Shown here in pieces: positions 1-6,063 of a DNA stretch of 7,122 nt; the first letter of the stretch is position 1; every line of letters starts with the position of its first letter. The notes beneath the pieces were generated by a model. That model worked only from the letters and a program-made list of their open reading frames with translations, was not told the DNA's origin and searched no databases. Position numbers and translations under genes: made by a program. This DNA comes from Bacillota bacterium (GTDB taxonomy: Bacteria; Bacillota_C; Negativicutes; CTSoil-072), in assembly GCA_017861495.1 (NCBI GenBank), contig JAGFXW010000128.1:1-7122 (forward strand), written 5' to 3'.

Positions 1-1
1 G

Positions 2-739
2 AAACCGATTAACTTAGGTCCGGTAGTCAGTGAGGCTTTTGCCGCCGGGGAAATTGATATGGGCGTTATGGGCGATCTGCCGGCTTTTGTCGGACGGTCC
101 TCCGGTATAAAATATACGATCGTATCGGCTTCGGACATGGCAAAATCGCAAGCGTTGCTGGTGAATCCCAAATCGGGAATTCAGAGTGTTGCTGATCTGA
201 AAGGCAAAAAAGTAGCGACGACAAAAAATACGTCAGGCCATGAACTGTTGGTCGCCTTTTTAGAAAAAGAAGGAATGACGTTAAACGACATCAATTTTAT
301 CAACATGTCGGCGGCTGATTTAAGCCAAGCCTTGATTAAAGGAGATATTGACGCCGCAGTTATTTGGGAACCATCCGTTACGCGCTTGGAAGAAAGCGGC
401 ATGAAAGTGATTGGGGATGGAGATTTTTGTCCGAATTATAATGTGTTTTTGACCGGTGATGAATTTTTGCAAAAAAATCCGGCAGCAAACGCTGCTGTAC
501 AAAAAGCATTTCATCGTGGCAATGAGTACATGAAAGCCAACATGGATGAATGTTTGAAGATGCTGGCAGCCGAGTTTAAAATTCCTGAACCGCAATTGCA
601 AAAAATGATCTCAAAATATCAACCGGTGCCGATTGATGAAAAAGTGCTTACTGATTTGAAAGGCCAAGAACAGTTTTTGAGCAAGAACGGCATTACAAAG
701 ACTTCGGTTGATGTGAAAACGTTCGTCCAAAAAAATTAG
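2..739 (+). CDS. ABC transporter substrate-binding protein, NMT1/SsuA/TauA-like (5' end outside window)
   Basis: Periplasmic or lipid-anchored binding protein that would deliver a small solute to the permease and ATPase encoded next. The reading frame is open to the left edge (codons from base 2), so the ATG at 59 is internal and the signal peptide and first lobe start are missing; 245 codons remain of a family usually around 320-340 residues. Visible hallmarks of the nitrate/sulfonate/taurine (NMT1/THI5-like) fold are the stretch with GEIDMGVMGDLPA, then a segment around 'VADLKGKKVATTKNTSGH', followed by 'ALIKGDIDAAVIWEPSV', the usual second-lobe signature. The C-terminal third is charged and helical. 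It ends at TAG 737-739, 58 bases before the permease start, so the three genes are surely one operon. Family assignment is firm. The ligand (sulfonate, nitrate, pyrimidine, other) is not deducible from these motifs. Confidence 0.9.
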   Translation, partial: KPINLGPVVSEAFAAGEIDMGVMGDLPAFVGRSSGIKYTIVSASDMAKSQALLVNPKSGIQSVADLKGKKVATTKNTSGHELLVAFLEKEGMTLNDINFINMSAADLSQALIKGDIDAAVIWEPSVTRLEESGMKVIGDGDFCPNYNVFLTGDEFLQKNPAANAAVQKAFHRGNEYMKANMDECLKMLAAEFKIPEPQLQKMISKYQPVPIDEKVLTDLKGQEQFLSKNGITKTSVDVKTFVQKN

Positions 740-797
740 GCCGTAAGAAAGATATCTTGTGTTAATGATAGCGCAGGATTGTAAAGTGGGAGTATCG

Positions 798-1595
798 ATG
801 ACAGACAAAACAAATAACCGATATTGGTTTAAAGCAGACGATGAAAAACAAGGGATTATATTTCCGCTGTTGGTATTAGCAATTTGGCAAGTCGTTTCAT
901 CCCTGGGGCTTGTAAATCCGATACTCATGCCTTCTCCGGGCCGTATTCTTACAGCGGCGGTGGAGATGCTGACAAGCGGTGAATTGGTCAGGCATCTGCA
1001 AATTAGCTTTATTCGTGTAATCGAAGGTTTTTTAATCGCTTCTACATTAGCGCTGGCATTTGCCAGCGCTATGGGTATTTTCACACGGATCTTTTCGTGG
1101 TTGAATATGACAATTCAGCTATTGCGTCCGGTTCCGCCGATAGCCTGGATACCCTTGGCGATCCTCTGGTTTGGTATCGAGGAAGGATCAAAAGTGTTTA
1201 TTATTGTACTGGGTTCATTTTTCCCAATCTTCACGAATGTGTTAGGTGGCATACGGCAGACAGAAAACAAATTTGTTGAGCTGGCCAAGGTGCTGCAGAT
1301 TCCGCAACGAAAATTCATTATGAAAGTAGTGGTGCCGGGGACTTTACCGTATATTGTTGCCGGACTGCGGACCGGGCTTGGGTATGCCTGGATGTGTGTG
1401 GTTGCCGCCGAATTATCGGCCGGAATGCACGGGATTGGCTACATGCTGACTGACGCAAGAGCAATGATCCAAACCGACCGGATCATCGTCGGGATGTTGG
1501 CGATTGGCATTATCGGAAAGGTTATGGACAGCGTATTGCTCCGGTTAGAAGGAAGAATTGTTAAGGGGAAGGAGCTCTTTACAGGCAATGAGTGA
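798..1595 (+). CDS. ABC transporter permease, SsuC/TauC-like
   Basis: Inner-membrane channel subunit of the importer. The 265-residue product is the normal family length and has about six hydrophobic segments (roughly residues 19-37, 71-95, 104-124, 131-150, 186-206, 226-247). The sequence 'LRPVPPIAWIPLAILWFG' (109-126) is typical of the sulfonate/taurine/nitrate permeases, and the EAA loop that docks on the ATPase is at about 161-186 (ELAKVLQIPQ...VVPGTLPYI). I chose ATG 798 because GGGAG (788-792) lies 5 bases upstream and the protein then begins MTDKTNN, as is usual. A GTG at 759 or ATG at 765 would add up to 13 residues that lack a ribosome site. The stop overlaps the ATPase start, indicating translational coupling. 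A perfect inverted repeat sits inside the second membrane segment (see separate entry). Confidence 0.93.
   Translation: MTDKTNNRYWFKADDEKQGIIFPLLVLAIWQVVSSLGLVNPILMPSPGRILTAAVEMLTSGELVRHLQISFIRVIEGFLIASTLALAFASAMGIFTRIFSWLNMTIQLLRPVPPIAWIPLAILWFGIEEGSKVFIIVLGSFFPIFTNVLGGIRQTENKFVELAKVLQIPQRKFIMKVVVPGTLPYIVAGLRTGLGYAWMCVVAAELSAGMHGIGYMLTDARAMIQTDRIIVGMLAIGIIGKVMDSVLLRLEGRIVKGKELFTGNE
1048..1071. repeat. Perfect inverted repeat inside the permease gene
   Basis: Two 11-base arms, TAGCGCTGGCA and its exact reverse complement, are separated by only TT. In RNA this would make a hairpin of about 10 pairs with a four-base loop; in DNA it is a near-continuous palindrome. It encodes a low-complexity Ala/Leu membrane segment (about residues 84-92), so it may be a codon-use coincidence. 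No T-run follows, so it is not an intrinsic terminator. Confidence 0.6.
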
Positions 1596-2334
1596 TACAG
1601 AATACTTGCGTATTGAACAGGTCAGTAAAACTTACCAAGTAAAGAAGCATACTGTGACGGCCTTGCAAAAAGTGGACCTTACCGTGAAAAAAGATGAATT
1701 TGTCAGCATTGTGGGGGCAAGCGGCTGTGGGAAGAGTACCTTGTTGCGGATTATCTGCGGTCTGGATACCGAATATAGCGGCAATGTCTATCTTAGCGGC
1801 AATAAGGTAACTGCTCCCAGTCTGAACTGCGGGCTCGTATTCCAGGAACATCGGCTGTTACCTTGGTTGACGGTGGCAGAAAACATCGAACTCGCTTTGA
1901 ATAATCATACGGAAGCTCAAAAAAAAGAATTAATTGCAAAATATTTGGCGCTGGTTGAGCTTGCCGGCACGGAAAAATTTTACCCGAACCAATTATCCGG
2001 CGGCATGGCGCAACGGGTTTCTATCGCCAGGGCGCTAGTCAACCAACCGGAGATCCTCTTGTTGGATGAACCACTGGGTGCGCTGGATGCATTGACGCGG
2101 CTCAATATGCAAAAAGAGATATTGCGTGTTTGGAAGCAAGAGAGGACAACCATGATCATGGTCACGCACGATATCGAAGAAGCGATTTTTCTGGGAACAC
2201 GGGTGATTGTTATGTCACCTCGTCCCGGAACCATCAAAAAGGAATTTATTATTCCGGATGGAGTGAACAAGTGCCAGACCGACATTGAATTCATCAAACT
2301 ACGCCGGGAAATCTACCATGAAATTTCCGCGTAG
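1588..2334 (+). CDS. ABC transporter ATP-binding protein, SsuB/TauB-like
   Basis: Cytoplasmic ATPase that powers the importer. The 248-residue protein has every catalytic motif intact: Walker A GASGCGKST (43-51), Q-loop around Q86 in 'LVFQEHRLLPWLTV', the ABC signature LSGGMAQR (136-143), Walker B ILLLDEP (156-162), D-loop GALD and the switch histidine H194 in 'MVTHDIEEA'. The 'EHRLLPW' Q-loop and 'PRPGTI' near 211-216 are typical of the SsuB/TauB/NrtD group. ATG 1588 overlaps the permease stop by 8 bases. A GGAG at 1571-1574 is rather far away (13 bases), so coupling to permease translation is likely; an in-frame TTG at 1558 would give a 258-residue form but looks less probable. No terminator hairpin is visible after the stop, and the next 273 bases are non-coding. 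Confidence 0.95.
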   Translation: MSDTEYLRIEQVSKTYQVKKHTVTALQKVDLTVKKDEFVSIVGASGCGKSTLLRIICGLDTEYSGNVYLSGNKVTAPSLNCGLVFQEHRLLPWLTVAENIELALNNHTEAQKKELIAKYLALVELAGTEKFYPNQLSGGMAQRVSIARALVNQPEILLLDEPLGALDALTRLNMQKEILRVWKQERTTMIMVTHDIEEAIFLGTRVIVMSPRPGTIKKEFIIPDGVNKCQTDIEFIKLRREIYHEISA

Positions 2335-2372
2335 GCATATTTGGGAATAGTACGAAGAATGCAAATTGCTAT

Positions 2373-2383
2373 TTCATGATGAA
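2373..2383. promoter_or_regulatory. Candidate activator-binding dyad 1 (TTCATGATGAA)
   Basis: A perfect 5-1-5 palindrome, TTCAT-G-ATGAA, lies about 165 bases upstream of the predicted sigma-54 start point. A second ATGAAA occurs at 2393-2398, so TTTCAT (2372-2377) and ATGAAA also form a wider inverted pair with 15 bases between. The position suits a bacterial enhancer-binding protein, but no specific regulator can be named and short AT-rich dyads can arise by chance. Confidence 0.3.
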
Positions 2384-2443
2384 TGTGTCAAAATGAAACT
2401 AGGGAAGTAGAGTTTTCTCAAAAAGAAAAAAAGAATAATGGAG

Positions 2444-2454
2444 CATGCGGCATG
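2444..2454. promoter_or_regulatory. Candidate activator-binding dyad 2 (CATGCGGCATG)
   Basis: A perfect palindrome with arms CATGC and GCATG around a central G is centred at 2449, about 94 bases upstream of the predicted transcription start. With one mismatch it extends to 2442-2456. It is one of the most GC-rich spots in this AT-rich gap and lies in the window where sigma-54 activators usually bind. Role as an upstream activating site is an inference. Confidence 0.35.
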
Positions 2455-2516
2455 TTGTTGTGAGGGCGATCGTTTTATTACAAGGAATGTTACCGTTTTG
2501 CCGCAAAAAAAAATAT

Positions 2517-2532
2517 TGGCATGAAGTTTGCA
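2517..2532 (+). promoter_or_regulatory. Sigma-54 (RpoN) -24/-12 promoter
   Basis: TGGCATG, four bases, then TTGCA matches the RpoN consensus TGGCACG-N4-TTGCW at every position but one (T for C). The invariant GG (-24) and GC (-12) are exactly spaced (G2519 to C2531, 12 bases). Transcription is predicted to begin near 2543, giving a leader of about 65 bases before ATG 2608. No sigma-70 pair of hexamers with 16-18 base spacing fits as well here. It implies that the downstream cluster needs an ATP-dependent enhancer-binding activator. Confidence 0.75.
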
Positions 2533-2607
2533 TATCTATACTGCGAGTATGATAATGATGTGAAATGAATTTTCTTGAAGGTTTTTATATAAGGAGAGAT
2601 TAGATAA

Positions 2608-3438
2608 ATGCAGAATGCAATCGTTGTTTTTTCCAAAGTACCGAAATTAGGCACCACCAAGACCCGCTTGACGACTGACAAAGGCGGAATTTTAACGCCG
2701 GAAGAAGCGATGGCGTTTTATGAAGGCTGTTTGTTGGATGTGATTAATGTCTGCATTGCCGCAGATTGCGGTGATGTATGGGTTTGTTACAATCAAAACG
2801 GTGATCCGGAGTATTTGGAACAATTCTTGGCCAGAACGTCTGACCGCCAGAAAATTAAGGGGACGTTTACCGACAAAGGCGGCACTTTCGATGACTGTAT
2901 CCAATACTCTGCGGATTATATTTTGAAACAGGGCAGTCCGGACCGGATCGCCGATAGCGTTATGATTGTCGGCGGCGACATTCCCAGCTTGCAGCCGGAT
3001 ATGCTGCAGAGCGCCCTCACTAAAATGAAAAAATTGGCAGCCAGTGAGCAAGGGTTAGCTGTTGCGGTTAACAAAGAAGCTCTGACTGCTCCGATCGGGG
3101 CAGCGATTGTTGAGGGAGCCTGCCAGGAAGGCGGTTTCTCTATCATCGGTTTTACTTGCACAACCCCGTTTGATTTTTACAAAGTATTTTATAACATGGA
3201 TGGAATCACCGCGTTGGATATGCTGGTGGCCAAAGCGAAAGACAAGAAAATTCCGTTGGCAACAGTATCCATGGCTCCGGATGTCGATATTCCTCTCGAT
3301 TTGGCCAGCATCATCCCGATGGTGCGGGCGCTGGAAGTAGCGGCTTCGTATGATGACAGTGTGCTGATTCCGGCGAATACCCTTGAAATCATGGAAAAAA
3401 TCGGTTTGGAAAGTACGACAACGCCTCCACAACGGTAA
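2608..3438 (+). CDS. DUF2064/TIGR04282-type glycosyltransferase-like protein
   Basis: GT-A-fold protein related to nucleotidyl- and glycosyltransferases (DUF2064, COG3222). Visible family motifs are the N-terminal nucleotide-binding loop KVPKLGTTKTRL (10-21), the putative metal/nucleotide-binding GGDIPSL (122-128), 'EGGFSIIGF' (174-182), which corresponds to the usual DGGYxLIG, and a DVDIPLDL (225-232) near the end of the core. The 276 residues exceed the usual 200-230; the extra part is a C-terminal tail after about residue 235. ATG 2608 is preceded by AAGGAG 11 bases upstream. It is first in the five-gene cluster behind the sigma-54 promoter. Some relatives are annotated as arsenosugar-biosynthesis glycosyltransferases, but no arsenic genes are seen here, so sugar donor, acceptor and true activity are unknown. 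Confidence 0.88.
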   Translation: MQNAIVVFSKVPKLGTTKTRLTTDKGGILTPEEAMAFYEGCLLDVINVCIAADCGDVWVCYNQNGDPEYLEQFLARTSDRQKIKGTFTDKGGTFDDCIQYSADYILKQGSPDRIADSVMIVGGDIPSLQPDMLQSALTKMKKLAASEQGLAVAVNKEALTAPIGAAIVEGACQEGGFSIIGFTCTTPFDFYKVFYNMDGITALDMLVAKAKDKKIPLATVSMAPDVDIPLDLASIIPMVRALEVAASYDDSVLIPANTLEIMEKIGLESTTTPPQR

Positions 3439-3477
3439 ACAGGAATAAACCGAGATCGTGAGATAGGGCGAATATGA

Positions 3478-4590
3478 ATGGAAAACAATGACATGGTTAA
3501 AACCATAGAAAAATGTGTGGAATGTAAGCGCTGTGCAGGCTGCTGCTCGTTACTGACGGAGAGTGGGCAATCGCCTTTGGATATGGCAAAACGGGGAGTT
3601 TTGTTGGAAGAAGCGCTAAGCTGCTCATTATGCGGTGCCTGTGAGACTGCTTGCCCGCTGCAATTAAGCCCCAAGAAAATGTTTCTCGCCAGAAGACAGC
3701 AAGCTATCCAAAGCGGGGAACTGGACAGTGCAGAATACCGGTACTTGTTACCGGATCGGCCCAAGAATGTGATGAAGGCATATCGCGATGCCTGCGGAAC
3801 GGATTATAGTGACGTCAATTCGTTTGCTGATGCTGAGACCGTGTTCTTTCCGGGTTGTACGTTAATTACATATTCACCAGGATTGACGAGAGAAATTTAT
3901 AAGCATCTGCAAGATAGCTGCGAGTGCCAGGGTGTGTGGACGGATTGCTGCGGCAAGCTGCTCAATCAACTGGGTTTGCTGCAACGGCAGGATGATTTGT
4001 ATGCCCGTCTCAAAGAATTTTTGCAGGAACACCGTATAAAACGGATCATTGTTGCTTGTCCCGGTTGTTATTACGAATTGCGGGACGTATTCCAAGCTTG
4101 CGACGTGGTTGTCCAAACGGTTTATGAAGTTATCGATTTTAGCAAACTAGGCAAACGAAACCTGATCGACAAGAAACGGTATACGGTTCATGATTCTTGT
4201 CCGGACCGCTTTGACGGTGTGTTTGGGACACAGGTCCGGCAGGCGCTGACCGAACGCGGATTTCCGTTGGTAGAAATGACACATACGAGAGCGACCACGA
4301 TTTGTTGCGGCAGCGGCGGGCAGTTATCGCACTTTCGCCCTGATATTGTAGATGAATTGGTAAAATCGCGTCAGGATGAGGCCCGCAAGGCCGGTGCCGA
4401 TGTGCTTGTGGGATATTGTTTAAGCTGCGTTTTGAAATATGACAGTTATCCGTCGGAAATCCAATCCATTCATGCGTTGAACTTATTATTGGATGTGCCT
4501 GTTGATTATAAAGGCGCTAAGAAACGGATGGAAGAGATATTTAACGGTCCAGACGGAGAAAAAATATGGGAAGAAATCATGGCAGATTGA
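3478..4590 (+). CDS. (Fe-S)-binding protein with two [4Fe-4S] motifs and two CCG domains (HdrD/GlpC-like)
   Basis: Predicted cytoplasmic electron-transfer or disulfide/substrate-reducing subunit of 370 residues. The N-terminus holds two ferredoxin-type clusters: C13, C16, C19 and C22 or C23, and C49, C52, C55, C59-P. Two CCG (cysteine-rich) domains follow: C127, CCG at 157-159, C194-x2-C197; and C241, CCG at 277-279, C314-x2-C317. The second fits the classical CX31-39CCGX33-34CXXC spacing of heterodisulfide reductase HdrB/HdrD, where it binds a noncubane [4Fe-4S] cluster; the first has a slightly short first spacer (29). There is no membrane segment and no flavin domain, so it must pair with another oxidoreductase, perhaps the DUF169-ferredoxin encoded next. 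The start at ATG 3478 lacks a strong ribosome site; M6 (3493) is an alternative. The substrate is unknown. Confidence 0.9.
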   Translation: MENNDMVKTIEKCVECKRCAGCCSLLTESGQSPLDMAKRGVLLEEALSCSLCGACETACPLQLSPKKMFLARRQQAIQSGELDSAEYRYLLPDRPKNVMKAYRDACGTDYSDVNSFADAETVFFPGCTLITYSPGLTREIYKHLQDSCECQGVWTDCCGKLLNQLGLLQRQDDLYARLKEFLQEHRIKRIIVACPGCYYELRDVFQACDVVVQTVYEVIDFSKLGKRNLIDKKRYTVHDSCPDRFDGVFGTQVRQALTERGFPLVEMTHTRATTICCGSGGQLSHFRPDIVDELVKSRQDEARKAGADVLVGYCLSCVLKYDSYPSEIQSIHALNLLLDVPVDYKGAKKRMEEIFNGPDGEKIWEEIMAD

Positions 4591-4604
4591 AAGGACGAAC
4601 GAAT

Positions 4605-5567
4605 TTGAATAACAAAGAACTTGCACAGACGTTTAAAGATCTCTTGACATTGCGTTGGTCGCCTGTTGCTATAAAACTGTTGAAACCGGATGAAGCAATC
4701 CCTGAAAATGTATCGGAGCCGGCTCTCCCGCTCCGGCATTGCCAAGCGATTACAGTAGCCCGGCGGGGTAATAGTTTGTATATGCCACCTAGCAAACACG
4801 CCTGTCCTGATGGATCGGCCATCATGGGACTCGTTCCGATGTCCCCGAAATTACGGTCAGGCGAGTTGTACCTGTTATTTAAAAAATTGCCGAATATTGA
4901 ATGCGCGCAAAAAATGATTGCTTCCCGACCTGAATTTGAGCCGGGTGAATACCGGGCTTCGGTTGTTGCCCCGTTGGAAGAGGCCGATTTTGAACCGGAT
5001 GTGGTTATTTTCACGATTTATCCGGAGCAGATCATGTGGCTGTGCTGTGCGTCCAGCTATGGAAGCGGTGAACGGCATGTATTCCATACCTCCGGATATA
5101 ATTCAACTTGTGCGGATTTGACTGTGCAGGTAATGAAAAGCCAAAAAATGAATATCTCTTTTGGTTGCTATGGCGCTAGGGCGATCAGTGATATCAATGA
5201 CTTTGAAGCATATCTTTCCGTGCCGTTCAACCAAATGGAATCCTTGGCGGAATCACTGAAAAAACTGGCCGTCAAGAGCATTCCGGAAGCTCGCAAAAAG
5301 ATTTATATGCCGCCGGTAATTGATAGCGGCATTTCATCCGGCGAAACGGGAGCATACGCCGTTTCCGTCCGGATTGATGAAGATCGTTGTAACGGCTGCG
5401 GGTTATGCGAAGCATTTTGTCCGGAAGCGGTTATTGAAATGAAACCATCCGGCGATACGGCCAAGGCAGGCGCCGTGGCGGAGGAAAAATGCTGTGCCTG
5501 TTATACTTGCGTCGGCCAGTGCCCGCAAAAAGCGATCAAGTTGGAATTGTCCCAAACCGAACAGTAA
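4605..5567 (+). CDS. DUF169 protein fused to a C-terminal 2[4Fe-4S] ferredoxin
   Basis: The N-terminal 245 or so residues belong to the DUF169 family (COG2043), whose biochemical role is undefined. Family traits include the opening 'KDLLTLRWSPVAIKLL', 'HCQAITVARRG', the 'SGELYLLF' stretch and scattered conserved cysteines (C46, C67, C169, C188; a CC pair at 147-148). The last 65 residues form a bacterial-type ferredoxin with C262-x2-C-x2-C-x3-C272-P and C296-x2-C-x2-C-x3-C306-P. I chose TTG 4605 (320 residues, starting MNNKELAQ) because AAGGA (4591-4595) is 9 bases upstream and family members start close to this helix. ATG 4566, preceded by GGAG 7 bases away, would add 13 basic residues and overlap the previous gene by 25 bases. 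It probably exchanges electrons with the CCG-domain protein; its substrate is unknown. Confidence 0.88.
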   Translation: MNNKELAQTFKDLLTLRWSPVAIKLLKPDEAIPENVSEPALPLRHCQAITVARRGNSLYMPPSKHACPDGSAIMGLVPMSPKLRSGELYLLFKKLPNIECAQKMIASRPEFEPGEYRASVVAPLEEADFEPDVVIFTIYPEQIMWLCCASSYGSGERHVFHTSGYNSTCADLTVQVMKSQKMNISFGCYGARAISDINDFEAYLSVPFNQMESLAESLKKLAVKSIPEARKKIYMPPVIDSGISSGETGAYAVSVRIDEDRCNGCGLCEAFCPEAVIEMKPSGDTAKAGAVAEEKCCACYTCVGQCPQKAIKLELSQTEQ

Positions 5568-5583
5568 AAAATAGAGGTAAATG

Positions 5584-6063
5584 ATGATGGACTACCAAAT
5601 TATTTTTGCCGTCCCGGATGATGAACTGGAACTTCGTTCGATATTAATCGAAAGCGACATGGATATTGCGGGCGACATCGAGGACCACGTGGTAATCAAA
5701 CAAGGGAATGAAATACTAGGCGGTGGAATGTTAGCGCAAACCGATGATGATGTGTATCATTTACTGGTGTTTGCCGTGCGGCAGACCGAGCATAGCCGGG
5801 GGATTGGCAGCCGGTTGTTAACCGCCATGGTGATGGAGCCTTGGAGATATTGTCTCAACGGTCCAGGGTTTGATGATGGCAGTTATACAGTGACAACAGT
5901 TGCCAAAGGCGAGAGTGCCAGGTTCTACGCGAAAAATGGGTTTGTCGCCTGTGCGTTTTCTGAGCTTGCCTACCCGTTTGATCAGCAATGTGATGAGTGC
6001 CCTGATGTGAGCGAGTGTAAGCCGTCTGCAATGAAGTTCATGGGGTGTAGAATAAATGATTAA
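5584..6063 (+). CDS. GNAT-family N-acetyltransferase with C-terminal cysteine cluster
   Basis: Predicted acetyl-CoA-dependent transferase of about 159 residues. Motif A, the acetyl-CoA pyrophosphate loop, is seen as QTEHSRGIGSRLL (about 67-79, Q/RxxGxG/A type), preceded by the beta-strand 'YHLLVFAV'. Motif B-like 'ESARFYAKNGFVAC' (110-123) is the usual C-terminal GNAT helix and turn. Unusually, the tail carries C136-x2-C139-x5-C145 plus C155, which could bind zinc or an Fe-S cluster. Three consecutive ATGs occur at 5581, 5584 and 5587. The ribosome site GAGG at 5574-5577 is 3, 6 and 9 bases away from them, so 5584 or 5587 is favoured over the first. It sits 16 bases after the DUF169 gene and overlaps the hydrolase start by 8 bases. 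The acceptor substrate cannot be told from the sequence. Confidence 0.85.
   Translation: MMDYQIIFAVPDDELELRSILIESDMDIAGDIEDHVVIKQGNEILGGGMLAQTDDDVYHLLVFAVRQTEHSRGIGSRLLTAMVMEPWRYCLNGPGFDDGSYTVTTVAKGESARFYAKNGFVACAFSELAYPFDQQCDECPDVSECKPSAMKFMGCRIND

Larger units (their letters stand above)
2335..2607 (+). other. Non-coding intergenic region upstream of the five-gene cluster
   Basis: This AT-rich 273-base gap separates the ABC importer from the five-gene cluster. It contains two short dyads, a tract of nine A residues (2505-2513), a sigma-54-type promoter and the ribosome site AAGGAG at 2591-2596, 11 bases before ATG 2608. No credible gene is present, and no GC-rich hairpin with a T-run is seen, so ABC operon transcripts may run into this region. 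Confidence 0.75.

Noticed and set aside
759..797. Upstream GTG (759) or ATG (765) as permease start
   Set aside because: No ribosome site fits, while ATG 798 has GGGAG 5 bases upstream and a family-like N-terminus.
611..1084. Long reverse-strand open frames (this one and others under the permease, the GT-like and the DUF169 genes)
   Set aside because: They are shadows of well-supported forward genes, with no recognisable domains or ribosome sites.
2307..2330. GGAAAT...ATTTCC hairpin at the end of the ATPase gene as a terminator
   Set aside because: The stem is only six pairs and AT-rich, lies within the coding region and has no T-run after it.
2438..2524. 28-codon open frame (ATG 2438 to TGA 2522-2524) in the intergenic region
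   Set aside because: It lacks a Shine-Dalgarno, overlaps the sigma-54 -24 element and shows no recognisable sequence, so it is most likely chance.
2517..2553. Sigma-70 promoter using TTGGCA or TTGCAT with TATACT or TATGAT
   Set aside because: Spacers come out at 13-14 or 25 bases rather than 16-18; the RpoN match is far better.
2608..3438. Arsenosugar biosynthesis role for the DUF2064 protein
   Set aside because: Some relatives carry that name, but no radical SAM ArsS-like or arsenic methyltransferase gene is present in the window.
3737..3753. CCGGTA...TACCGG inverted repeat inside the CCG-domain gene
   Set aside because: Six-base arms with no T-run and no promoter context; expected by chance in coding DNA of this length.
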